11,418 nucleotides of DNA from the NCBI GenBank assembly GCA_035720425.1, contig DASTOB010000105.1, forward strand, positions 1 through 11,418, written 5' to 3'. The notes beneath the pieces were generated by a model that had not been told where the DNA came from, did not search any database, and worked only from the letters and a program-made list of their open reading frames with translations. Both the position numbers and the translations under genes were made by a program. Every line of letters begins with the position of its first letter. Position 1 is the first letter of the stretch. Origin of the DNA: DASTOB01 sp035720425. GTDB lineage: Bacteria; Chloroflexota; Limnocylindria; Limnocylindrales; CSP1-4. This document shows, one piece after another, positions 5,752 to 11,418 of this stretch.

Positions 5752-6897
5752 CTACCCGGCCGGGCCCACCGAACCCGCCGGTTCGACCGGCGAACCGAGC
5801 ACGGCCCCGCCGCGGCGCTTCGACGATACGGCGTAGGCAATCGAGCCGAGCGCGATGACCGACAGCACGCTGATCACGCGGTCGACGAGCGCGATCGTCG
5901 TCGCCTCGGTCAGCGAGACACCGTAGGCGAGCGTGAGGACGCCGACGACGCCGGCCTCGACGATGCCGAGCCCGGCGGGGCTGAGCGGCACGGCGGTGAG
6001 TAGCGACCCGATGAGCGCCACGAAGAACGCCCCGGAGATGCCGAGCGAGACGTCCGGCAGGTCGAGCGCCTCGACGACGAGGTACAGGCGCATCGCCTCG
6101 GTCGTCCAGACGAGGCCGGTCACGACGACGAGCCGCGGCAGAGCCCGGAGCCCCACGGCCCCGAACACACCCTCCTCGAACCGATCGTAGAACTCGAGCA
6201 CGCGCGCCGGCAGCGGCAGGCGCACGAGGATCCGCCGACCAAGGTTGCGCAGCGTGAGCAGGCCCGCGGCCAGCGCGAGGACGACCCCGACGCCGATCCC
6301 GAAGACGACCTGGATCGCCGCGGGGAGCCCGGTTCGGAACGACCAGAAGCCCGCCGCGAGGCCGAGCGTGGCGATGGCGAACAGGTCGAGGACCCGCTCG
6401 ATGAACACCGTCCCGAACGTCCGGCTGAGCGAGACCGTGCTGTTGATCTTGAGCAGGTACGCCCGATAGATGTCGCCGAGCTTGGCCGGCACGAGGCAGT
6501 TCACGAGCCACGACAGGAAGATGATCTCCGTCGCGTCGCGGACGCCGAGGCGGTAGCCGGATCCGCGCAGCAGGAGCATCCAGCGCAGGCCGCGCAGCGG
6601 GAACCCGAGGTAGAACACGCCGAACGCGGCGAGGAGCAGGAGCGGATTCGCGCGCGAGATGCCGGCGGCGATCTCGCCGACCTCGATGTTGAGGGCGACC
6701 CGGAAAATGAGCACGAGGATGACGATCGGCAGGACGAGCGACAGGATCGTCCGGGGCTGGCGCAGGCGCCGGCCAAGCGAGATCTGTTCGGCCGAAACCT
6801 CGCCCTCGGCGACCGCCTCGCGCCCGACGACCGCCTCGCCCTCGGCCGAGGCATCCCGATCGGGTGGCAGCCCGCCCGTCGTCGGCTGTTCCGTCAT
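5752..6897 (-). CDS. UPF0104 / lysylphosphatidylglycerol synthase TM-domain family protein
   Basis: 381 aa, integral membrane. It belongs to the YbhN/UPF0104 family, the membrane part of MprF-type lysyl-phosphatidylglycerol synthases, which in MprF moves lipid across the membrane; stand-alone members are mostly uncharacterised. An acidic hydrophilic N-terminus (about 1-47) is followed by about eight membrane segments (near 51-69, 84-100, 124-136, 170-185, 193-215, 254-276, 286-304 and 310-326, with a last one near 338-357). Family hallmarks are LRGLRWMLLL (101-110), NCLVPAKLGDIYRAYLL (133-149), ERVLDL (167-172), PLSPAGLGIVEAG (304-316) and the late DRVIS (339-343). No C-terminal GNAT-like lysyl-transferase domain is present, so it is not a complete MprF. 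The tail ends in a Gly/Pro/Ser stretch. Its ATG overlaps the stop of the PHP gene (ATGA), implying translational coupling and a shared operon with murA and mreB. Confidence 0.85.
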   Translation of the reverse strand: MTEQPTTGGLPPDRDASAEGEAVVGREAVAEGEVSAEQISLGRRLRQPRTILSLVLPIVILVLIFRVALNIEVGEIAAGISRANPLLLLAAFGVFYLGFPLRGLRWMLLLRGSGYRLGVRDATEIIFLSWLVNCLVPAKLGDIYRAYLLKINSTVSLSRTFGTVFIERVLDLFAIATLGLAAGFWSFRTGLPAAIQVVFGIGVGVVLALAAGLLTLRNLGRRILVRLPLPARVLEFYDRFEEGVFGAVGLRALPRLVVVTGLVWTTEAMRLYLVVEALDLPDVSLGISGAFFVALIGSLLTAVPLSPAGLGIVEAGVVGVLTLAYGVSLTEATTIALVDRVISVLSVIALGSIAYAVSSKRRGGAVLGSPVEPAGSVGPAG

Positions 6898-7622
6898 CGG
6901 CCCACGTCCACCGATGGCCGCACCCGCCGGTTCCCGCGCAGGCGCTGGACGGCCTTCGCCACCGGCGTGAACGCCCGTACCACGTACGATGCCCGGCCCG
7001 GCACGAGCTCCGCCGACGCGAGCGCGGCCCGCAGGCCGTCGGCCGTCGCCGGGTCACCGCTCATCGCCGTGTACGCGACGGCGACCTCGACGATCGAGTG
7101 CGCGTCGGACACCGCCACGCCGGGCAGGCCGTGCCGCGCCGCGAGTTCGGCCGCCCGCTCGTTCCCCGCCCCGCCGACGATGCGCGCGTTGTACGCCTCG
7201 ACCCAGTCGACGAGCGGCGCGAGCGCGTCGAGCGCCGCTGCCCGGTCGCCATCCCGCCCGAGCGACCCGCGAAATCGGTCGAACGGATGCGGGATGCCGA
7301 CGAGGCCGCCCTGCTCCCGGGCCGCGGCGATCGCATCGGACGCTGGCAGGCCCGGCGGTATCGGCCGCTCGAGGAAGACCGCGATGAGGTCACCGTCGGC
7401 CGTCCGGATCTCCTCGCCGACGATGACGGTCAACCCGGCCGGCGCCGCGTCGCGCGCGGCAAGCGCCCCGTCGATTCGGTCGTGATCGGTGATCGCGAGG
7501 TGGGTCAGTCCGCGAGCAGCGGCGGCGCGGACCACGTCGGCCGGCGAGGACAGCGAGTCGAACGACGCGTTCGTGTGGCAGTGGAGGTCGATGAACGCAC
7601 GCTGCCCCCGCCCCGCGGCCAC
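6894..7622 (-). CDS. PHP-family metallophosphoesterase
   Basis: 242 aa. The PHP fold is a distorted TIM barrel that hydrolyses phosphoester bonds with two or three metal ions. The ligand set is visible: H14 and H16 (DLHCH), D46 and H47 (ITDHD), E70/E71 (VGEE), H112 (IPHPFDRFR), D173 and H175 (SDAHS), with N154 in the GGAGNERAAELA stretch. The order resembles stand-alone PHP proteins related to the YciV/RNase AM group; substrate unknown. It lacks polymerase or histidinol-phosphatase extras. A basic C-terminus (about 215-237, KAVQRLRGNRRVR) follows the catalytic part. The start is GTG at 7622, 4 nt after the mreB stop and just before the first catalytic strand; the open frame runs further but would lie inside mreB. 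Its stop overlaps the next ATG, so it is translated as part of the murA-mreB operon. Confidence 0.85.
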   Translation of the reverse strand: MAAGRGQRAFIDLHCHTNASFDSLSSPADVVRAAAARGLTHLAITDHDRIDGALAARDAAPAGLTVIVGEEIRTADGDLIAVFLERPIPPGLPASDAIAAAREQGGLVGIPHPFDRFRGSLGRDGDRAAALDALAPLVDWVEAYNARIVGGAGNERAAELAARHGLPGVAVSDAHSIVEVAVAYTAMSGDPATADGLRAALASAELVPGRASYVVRAFTPVAKAVQRLRGNRRVRPSVDVGR

Positions 7623-7626
7623 CGAA

Positions 7627-8625
7627 TCAGATGGACTGGACGAGCGACTTCTTGAAGAAGTCGAAGTGCTCGAGGGCGAGGCCGGTTCCCAGGGCCACGC
7701 AGTTGAGCGGATTCTCCGCGACGTGGCACGGCACGCCGGTGACCTGGGTGAGCAGCTTGTCGATGTTGCGCAGCAGCGCCCCGCCGCCGGACATGACCAT
7801 GCCCTTGTCGATGATGTCCGACGAGAGCTCCGGCGGCGTCTGCTCGAGGACCGTCCGAACGGCGGCCACGAGCTGCTGGAGCGGCGCCTCGCACGCCTCC
7901 ATGACCTCCGACGACGTGATCGGGATCGTCCGCGGCAGGCCGGCGATGAGGTCACGGCCGCGGACGTCCATCGACAGCTCGCGCTCGAGCGGCAGGGCCG
8001 TGCCGATCTGGATCTTGACCTCCTCGGCGGTCCGATCGCCGACGAGCAGGTTGTACTTCTTGCGGATGTACGACTGGATCGACTCGTCGAACTTGTTGCC
8101 GCCGACCCGCAGCGAGTGCGACACGACGATGCCGCCGAGCGCGATGACCGCGATCTCGCTCGTCCCGCCCCCGATGTCGATGACCATGTTCCCGGACGGC
8201 CCGCTGATCGGCACGTTCGCGCCGATCGCGGCGGCGAGCGGCTCCTCGATGAGGAACGCCTCTTTCGCGCCTGCCTTCAGCGCGGCGTCGCGAACGGCCC
8301 GCTTCTCGACCGAGGTGACCCCCGCGGGCACGCTGATCATGACGTCCGGGCGGGTGAAGCCGATCCGGCCCTTCATCGCCTTGGCGATGAAGAAGCGGAG
8401 CATCGCCTCGGTGATGACGTAGTCCGCGATGACGCCGTCCTTCATCGGCCGGATGGCCTCGATGTTGCCGGGCGTGCGGCCGATCATCTCGCGCGCCTCC
8501 TCGCCGACCGCGACGATGCGGTGGTCGGCCGAGACGGCGACGACGGATGGCTCCTGGATGACGATGCCCTTGCCCTTGACGTAGACGAGGACGTTGGCCG
8601 TGCCGAGGTCGATACCGATCTTCAT
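7627..8625 (-). CDS. mreB: Cell shape-determining protein MreB
   Basis: 332 aa, the usual length. MreB is the bacterial actin homologue that polymerises on the inner face of the membrane and guides the elongation machinery for peptidoglycan. The actin-type ATP site is complete: phosphate-1 loop IDLGTANVLVY (5-15), phosphate-2 loop VIDIGGGTSEIAVI (148-161) and the adenosine motif MSGGGALLRNID (278-289). Also present are EPSVVAV (25-31), ISVPAGVTSVEKRAV (97-111) and IEEPLAAAIGA (126-136). Its ATG overlaps the murA stop (ATGA, 8622-8625), and the next gene starts 4 nt after its own stop. I do not see mreC or mreD next to it, unlike the common mreBCD order. It may therefore be an Mbl-like or single MreB; sequence alone does not separate MreB from Mbl here. 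Confidence 0.97.
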   Translation of the reverse strand: MKIGIDLGTANVLVYVKGKGIVIQEPSVVAVSADHRIVAVGEEAREMIGRTPGNIEAIRPMKDGVIADYVITEAMLRFFIAKAMKGRIGFTRPDVMISVPAGVTSVEKRAVRDAALKAGAKEAFLIEEPLAAAIGANVPISGPSGNMVIDIGGGTSEIAVIALGGIVVSHSLRVGGNKFDESIQSYIRKKYNLLVGDRTAEEVKIQIGTALPLERELSMDVRGRDLIAGLPRTIPITSSEVMEACEAPLQQLVAAVRTVLEQTPPELSSDIIDKGMVMSGGGALLRNIDKLLTQVTGVPCHVAENPLNCVALGTGLALEHFDFFKKSLVQSI

Positions 8626-9968
8626 GGGCGGGTGGAGGATGTCCCTTCTGCGGCGCGCTCGATCCTGGCGCCAAGATCGAGGAACTTGCGTTCGATGTTC
8701 TCATACCCCCGATGAACGTGGTGCGCGCCGTGGATCGTCGAGGCGCCGTCCGCGGCGAGGGCGGCCAGGATGAGCGAGGCGCCGGCCCGCAGGTCGCCGA
8801 TCTCGACGTCCGCGCCGCGCAGCCGGGCCGGGCCGCCGATGATCGCATGGTGCGGGTCCGCGATGTCGACGACAGCGCCCATCCGGCGCAGCTCCGTCAG
8901 CCACTCGAGGCGATCCTCGAAGATCGCCTCATGGACGGATGACTGGCCGCGCGCCTGGGTGAGCAGGACGCACGTCGGCGGCTGGAGGTCGGTCGCGAAC
9001 CCCGGGTACGGCGCCGTCTCGACATCGCGCGGCCGGAATTCCCCCGGACCGACGGTCGTCGCGTCGACCTCGATCCGGTCGCCCTCGCAGTGGACGGACA
9101 GGCCGGTCTCCGACAGCACGTCAAGGAACGCCCCGAGATGGTCGCACGGTGCGCCCTCGAGGGTGACCCGGCCACCGGTGACCGCCGCCGCGACGACGAA
9201 CGTGCCCGCCTCGATCCGGTCCGGCACGACGTGGTGCTCCGCGCCGCGCAGGCGCCGGCGGCCCTGGACCTCGATCGTGTCCGGATAGGTCCGCTCCACC
9301 TCCGCGCCCATCTTGCGCAGGAAGGCGATGAGGTCGTCGACCTCCGGCTCCTGCGCCGCCGGCCGGATGACCGTGTGGCCGTCGGCGAGCGTCGCGGCGA
9401 GCATGGCGTTCTCCGTGCCCATGACCGACACGAACGGGAAGCGCACCTCCCCGCCGCGGAGCCGGCCCGGAGCGGTCGCGAAGTAGTAGCCGTTGCGGTA
9501 GTCGATCTGGGCGCCGAGCGTGCGCATCGCGTCGACGTGGAGGTCGACCGGCCGACGCCCGATCCGGTCACCGCCGGGGTTGCTGATGATGACCCGGCCG
9601 AAGCGGGACAGAAGCGGGCCGAGGAGCATGAAGCTCGCGCGCATCTTGGCCGCCGCCTCGAGCGGCACGAACAGCCACTCGACGTCGCCCGAGGCGACCT
9701 CGTAGACGTTCGGCGCGGGATGCTCGACGACGACGCCGAGGTCGGCGAGCGTCTCCGCCATGACCCGGACGTCCTCGATCTCCGGCACGTTCGTGAACCG
9801 GCAGCGCTCGCCGGTCAGCGTGGCCGCGGCGAACATCTTGAGGGCGGCGTTCTTCGCGCCGCTGATCGGCACGGTGCCGGTCAACGGGCGACCGCCCTCG
9901 ACGAGGAAGACCTCGCGCTGGACGGGCTCCGGGTGGTATTCCCAGTGAAACGGTCTGGCGTCAGCCAA
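8622..9968 (-). CDS. murA: UDP-N-acetylglucosamine 1-carboxyvinyltransferase (MurA), Asp at the Cys115 position
   Basis: 448 aa from a TTG start. MurA transfers enolpyruvate from PEP to UDP-GlcNAc, the first committed step of peptidoglycan synthesis, in the cytoplasm. The EPSP-synthase-like double fold is complete: GAKNAA (K39 and N40, matching E. coli K22/N23), MRAS (R110, matching R91), PGGDRIGRRPVDLH, VVPDRIEAGTF (248-257), FATDLQ (D327, matching D305) and DLRAGASL (R394). The loop residue that is Cys115 in E. coli is D134 here (codon 9567-9569). Cys-to-Asp keeps MurA active but prevents covalent attack by fosfomycin, as known for mycobacterial and chlamydial MurA. TTG at 9968 is preferred because GAGAGG precedes it by 7 nt; an ATG at 10034 would add 22 residues that look like a spurious hydrophobic leader. 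The stop overlaps the mreB start by 4 nt. Confidence 0.95.
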   Translation of the reverse strand: MADARPFHWEYHPEPVQREVFLVEGGRPLTGTVPISGAKNAALKMFAAATLTGERCRFTNVPEIEDVRVMAETLADLGVVVEHPAPNVYEVASGDVEWLFVPLEAAAKMRASFMLLGPLLSRFGRVIISNPGGDRIGRRPVDLHVDAMRTLGAQIDYRNGYYFATAPGRLRGGEVRFPFVSVMGTENAMLAATLADGHTVIRPAAQEPEVDDLIAFLRKMGAEVERTYPDTIEVQGRRRLRGAEHHVVPDRIEAGTFVVAAAVTGGRVTLEGAPCDHLGAFLDVLSETGLSVHCEGDRIEVDATTVGPGEFRPRDVETAPYPGFATDLQPPTCVLLTQARGQSSVHEAIFEDRLEWLTELRRMGAVVDIADPHHAIIGGPARLRGADVEIGDLRAGASLILAALAADGASTIHGAHHVHRGYENIERKFLDLGARIERAAEGTSSTRP

Positions 9969-9974
9969 GAAGTC

Positions 9975-9980
9975 GCCTCT
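9975..9980 (-). promoter_or_regulatory. Ribosome binding site deciding the murA TTG start
   Basis: On the minus strand GAGAGG is followed by seven bases and then TTG at 9968-9966. It supports the TTG over the upstream in-frame ATG at 10034. The resulting N-terminus is still about 17 residues longer than E. coli MurA before the conserved GAKNAA motif. Confidence 0.5.
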
Positions 9981-10020
9981 CAGGATCAGCGAAGTCGCCG
10001 CGAGGGTGGTCGATGGCAAG

Positions 10021-10074
10021 GCGCCCGCGAGCACGATCGCGAGCGCACTCTAGCGTGCGTGAGCGAGCGGGCGC
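10021..10074. terminator. Long imperfect inverted repeat between atpC and murA
   Basis: Outer arms GCGCCCGC (10021-10028) and GCGGGCGC (10067-10074) pair perfectly over 8 bp. Further in, CGCAC (10044-10048) pairs with GTGCG (10055-10059) around a 6-nt loop, and a TCGC/GCGA pairing is possible between them with bulges. On the minus strand it begins about 58 bp after the atpC stop and ends about 50 bp before the murA start. That fits a terminator or attenuator between the ATP synthase genes and murA, though no T tract follows. Confidence 0.4.
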
Positions 10075-10131
10075 AGTGGGCAACGCGGCCGGCGGCCGCC
10101 ATCGCGGCGATCCCGTTGTATTCGCCACTCC

Positions 10132-10554
10132 CTACCGACGGCGGCCTTCTCGGTGGCGGCGCTCCGCGACGCGGATTCGCAGCAGTGCCTGCTGGAGGGC
10201 GGCGCGGGCGGCGCTCAGGTCGGCGCCCTCGTGGTAACCGCTCTCGAGCGCGCGCTGCGCCTCGCGTCGGGCCTCCTCGGCGCGCTCGAGGTCGATCTCC
10301 GCGGCGAGGTCGGCCGTCTCCGCCATGACCACGACCTTGTCCGGGCGCACCTGGAGGAAGCCGCCGACGATCGCGAACGACTCCTCGACGCCGCCCTTGC
10401 GGATGCGCAGCTCGCCGACGCCGAGCATCGACACGAGCGGCGCATGGTGGGGCAGCACGCCGAGCTCGCCCTCGACCCCCGGGAGCTGGACGCTGTCGAC
10501 CTCGTCGGCGTAGGCGAGCCGTTCCGGGGTGACGATCTCGAGCTGGAGCGGCAT
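10132..10554 (-). CDS. atpC: ATP synthase F1 subunit epsilon
   Basis: 140 aa, typical length. Epsilon belongs to the central stalk of F1, couples rotation to the c-ring and can inhibit ATP hydrolysis. The N-terminal beta sandwich (1-85) shows LQLEIVTPERLAYADEVDSV, PGVEGELGVLPHHAPLVSML, a GELRI strand and VGGFLQVRPDKVVVMAETA. The C-terminal two-helix part (about 88-140) contains ERAEEARREAQRAL and a long Ala/Arg-rich helix ending in a basic tail. ATG at 10554 lies 5 nt after the atpD stop, with GGGATAGGG overlapping the end of atpD as a likely ribosome binding site. The atpD-atpC order is the usual end of the F1Fo operon. Confidence 0.96.
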   Translation of the reverse strand: MPLQLEIVTPERLAYADEVDSVQLPGVEGELGVLPHHAPLVSMLGVGELRIRKGGVEESFAIVGGFLQVRPDKVVVMAETADLAAEIDLERAEEARREAQRALESGYHEGADLSAARAALQQALLRIRVAERRHREGRRR

Positions 10555-10559
10555 CGGCC

Positions 10560-11418
10560 CTATCCCGCCAGCTTCTCGGCGTTGGCGCGAACGTCGTCGA
10601 TCGTGCCGGCCAGGAAGAACGCCTGCTCCGGGAGCGTGTCCGTGTTGCCCTCGAGGATCTCTTTGAACGAGGCGACCGTGTCCTTGATCGGGACGTACAC
10701 GCCGGATCGGCCGGTGAACACCTCGGCGACGAAGAACGGCTGGCTCATGAACCGCTGGAGCCGGCGCGCACGCGCGACGGTCGCCTTGTCCTCCTCGGAC
10801 AGCTCGTCGATGCCGAGGATGGCGATGATGTCCTGGAGGTCGCGGTAGCGCTGGAGGACGCGCTGCGTCTCGCGCGCGACGTCGTAGTGCTCCTGGCCGA
10901 CGACGAGCGGGTCGAGGACGCGCGACGTCGAGGTGAGCGGGTCGACCGCCGGGTAGATGCCGAGCTCCGCGATCGAGCGCTCGAGGCGGATCGTCGAGTC
11001 GAGGTGGGCGAACGTCGTCGCCGGCGCCGGGTCCGTGTAGTCATCGGCCGGCACGAAGACCGCCTGGAGGGAGGTGATCGAGCCCTTCTTCGTCGACGTG
11101 ATCCGCTCCTGGAGGGCGGCCATCTCGGTGGCCAGGTTCGGCTGGTAGCCGACCGCCGACGGCATCCGGCCGAGCAGGGCGGACACCTCCGATCCGGCCT
11201 GGGTGAAGCGGAAGATGTTGTCGATGAACAGGAGGACGTCGCGGCCCTCCTCGTCACGGAAGTATTCGGCCATCGTCAGCCCGGTCAGGCCGACGCGCTG
11301 ACGGGCGCCGGGCGGCTCGTTCATCTGGCCGAACACGAACGCCGTCTTGGCGATGACGCCCGATTCGGTCATCTCCGCGATCAGGTCATTGCCCTCGCGG
11401 CTGCGCTCGCCGACGCCG
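10560..11418 (-). CDS. atpD: ATP synthase F1 subunit beta, C-terminal part (cut by window edge)
   Basis: The last 285 or so residues are present; the N-terminal part and the P-loop lie beyond the right edge. Beta carries the catalytic nucleotide sites of F1. Visible hallmarks are GVGERSREGNDLIAEM at the cut end, VFGQMNEPPGAR, the Walker B strand DVLLFIDNIFRFTQAG, SALLGRMPSAVGYQP, the hinge and DELSEED region (LQDIIAILGIDELSEED) and the C-terminal helical domain FMSQPFFVAEVFTG. It is intact across the window, with a TAG stop at 10562-10560 and atpC starting 5 nt later. No start is given because it is outside the window. Confidence 0.98.
   Translation of the reverse strand, partial: GVGERSREGNDLIAEMTESGVIAKTAFVFGQMNEPPGARQRVGLTGLTMAEYFRDEEGRDVLLFIDNIFRFTQAGSEVSALLGRMPSAVGYQPNLATEMAALQERITSTKKGSITSLQAVFVPADDYTDPAPATTFAHLDSTIRLERSIAELGIYPAVDPLTSTSRVLDPLVVGQEHYDVARETQRVLQRYRDLQDIIAILGIDELSEEDKATVARARRLQRFMSQPFFVAEVFTGRSGVYVPIKDTVASFKEILEGNTDTLPEQAFFLAGTIDDVRANAEKLAG

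Noticed and set aside
5087..5836. Rightward 249-codon open frame with a repeated RMREGGGGG peptide
   Set aside because: It overlaps two better-supported leftward genes at its ends, lacks a ribosome binding site and resembles no family.
5752..6897. Full MprF-type lysylphosphatidylglycerol synthase
   Set aside because: Only the membrane domain is present; the C-terminal aminoacyl-transfer domain is missing, so lipid lysylation cannot be claimed.

Overview
The window is very GC-rich bacterial chromosomal DNA (roughly 70 percent by eye). It carries ten recognisable genes and no phage, plasmid or insertion-sequence genes. GTG and TTG starts, weak Shine-Dalgarno sites, a long-form ribosome hibernation factor, an ArsR-DUF2087 regulator, an MreB and a MurA with Asp at the Cys115 position fit an uncultured soil or freshwater Chloroflexota-like lineage. 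That placement is inference; a high-GC actinobacterium-like source is not excluded.

Layout, left to right. 1-352: leader with short repeats, a perfect 13-bp palindrome and a possible -10 box. 353-940 (+): hpf, ribosome hibernation promoting factor. 941-1034: convergent spacer with a GC-rich hairpin. 1035-1661 (-): ArsR-type regulator with a DUF2087 domain, divergent from 1694-2650 (+) nfo (endonuclease IV), which is followed 2 bp later by 2653-4209 (+), a multi-spanning GT-C-like glycosyltransferase. 4210-4503: non-coding, with an imperfect hairpin, four perfect tandem copies of a 13-bp unit and a perfect 13-bp-stem hairpin placed to terminate the leftward gene. 4504-5145 (-): XRE-family regulator with a long low-complexity tail. 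5146-5751: about 600 bp without a credible gene, containing G-rich tandem repeats.

5752-11418 is a leftward block read from the right edge: atpD (3' part) and atpC, then, after a 163-bp gap with a long inverted repeat, murA, mreB, a PHP-family metallophosphoesterase and a UPF0104/lysylphosphatidylglycerol-synthase-like membrane protein. The last four overlap by 4 nt or are separated by 4 nt, so they look like one translationally coupled operon. It joins the first committed step of peptidoglycan precursor synthesis (MurA), the wall-elongation scaffold (MreB) and two accessory proteins, directly downstream of the ATP synthase genes. The atpC-murA-mreB order echoes the Bacillus subtilis atp-murAA-spoIID-mbl region.

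I see no clear novel defence or mobile system. The points most worth a second look are the MurA Cys-to-Asp active site (predicted intrinsic fosfomycin resistance), the PHP-UPF0104 pair coupled to murA-mreB, and the 13-bp tandem array beside the XRE gene. The array should first be checked as a possible sequencing-adapter artefact.
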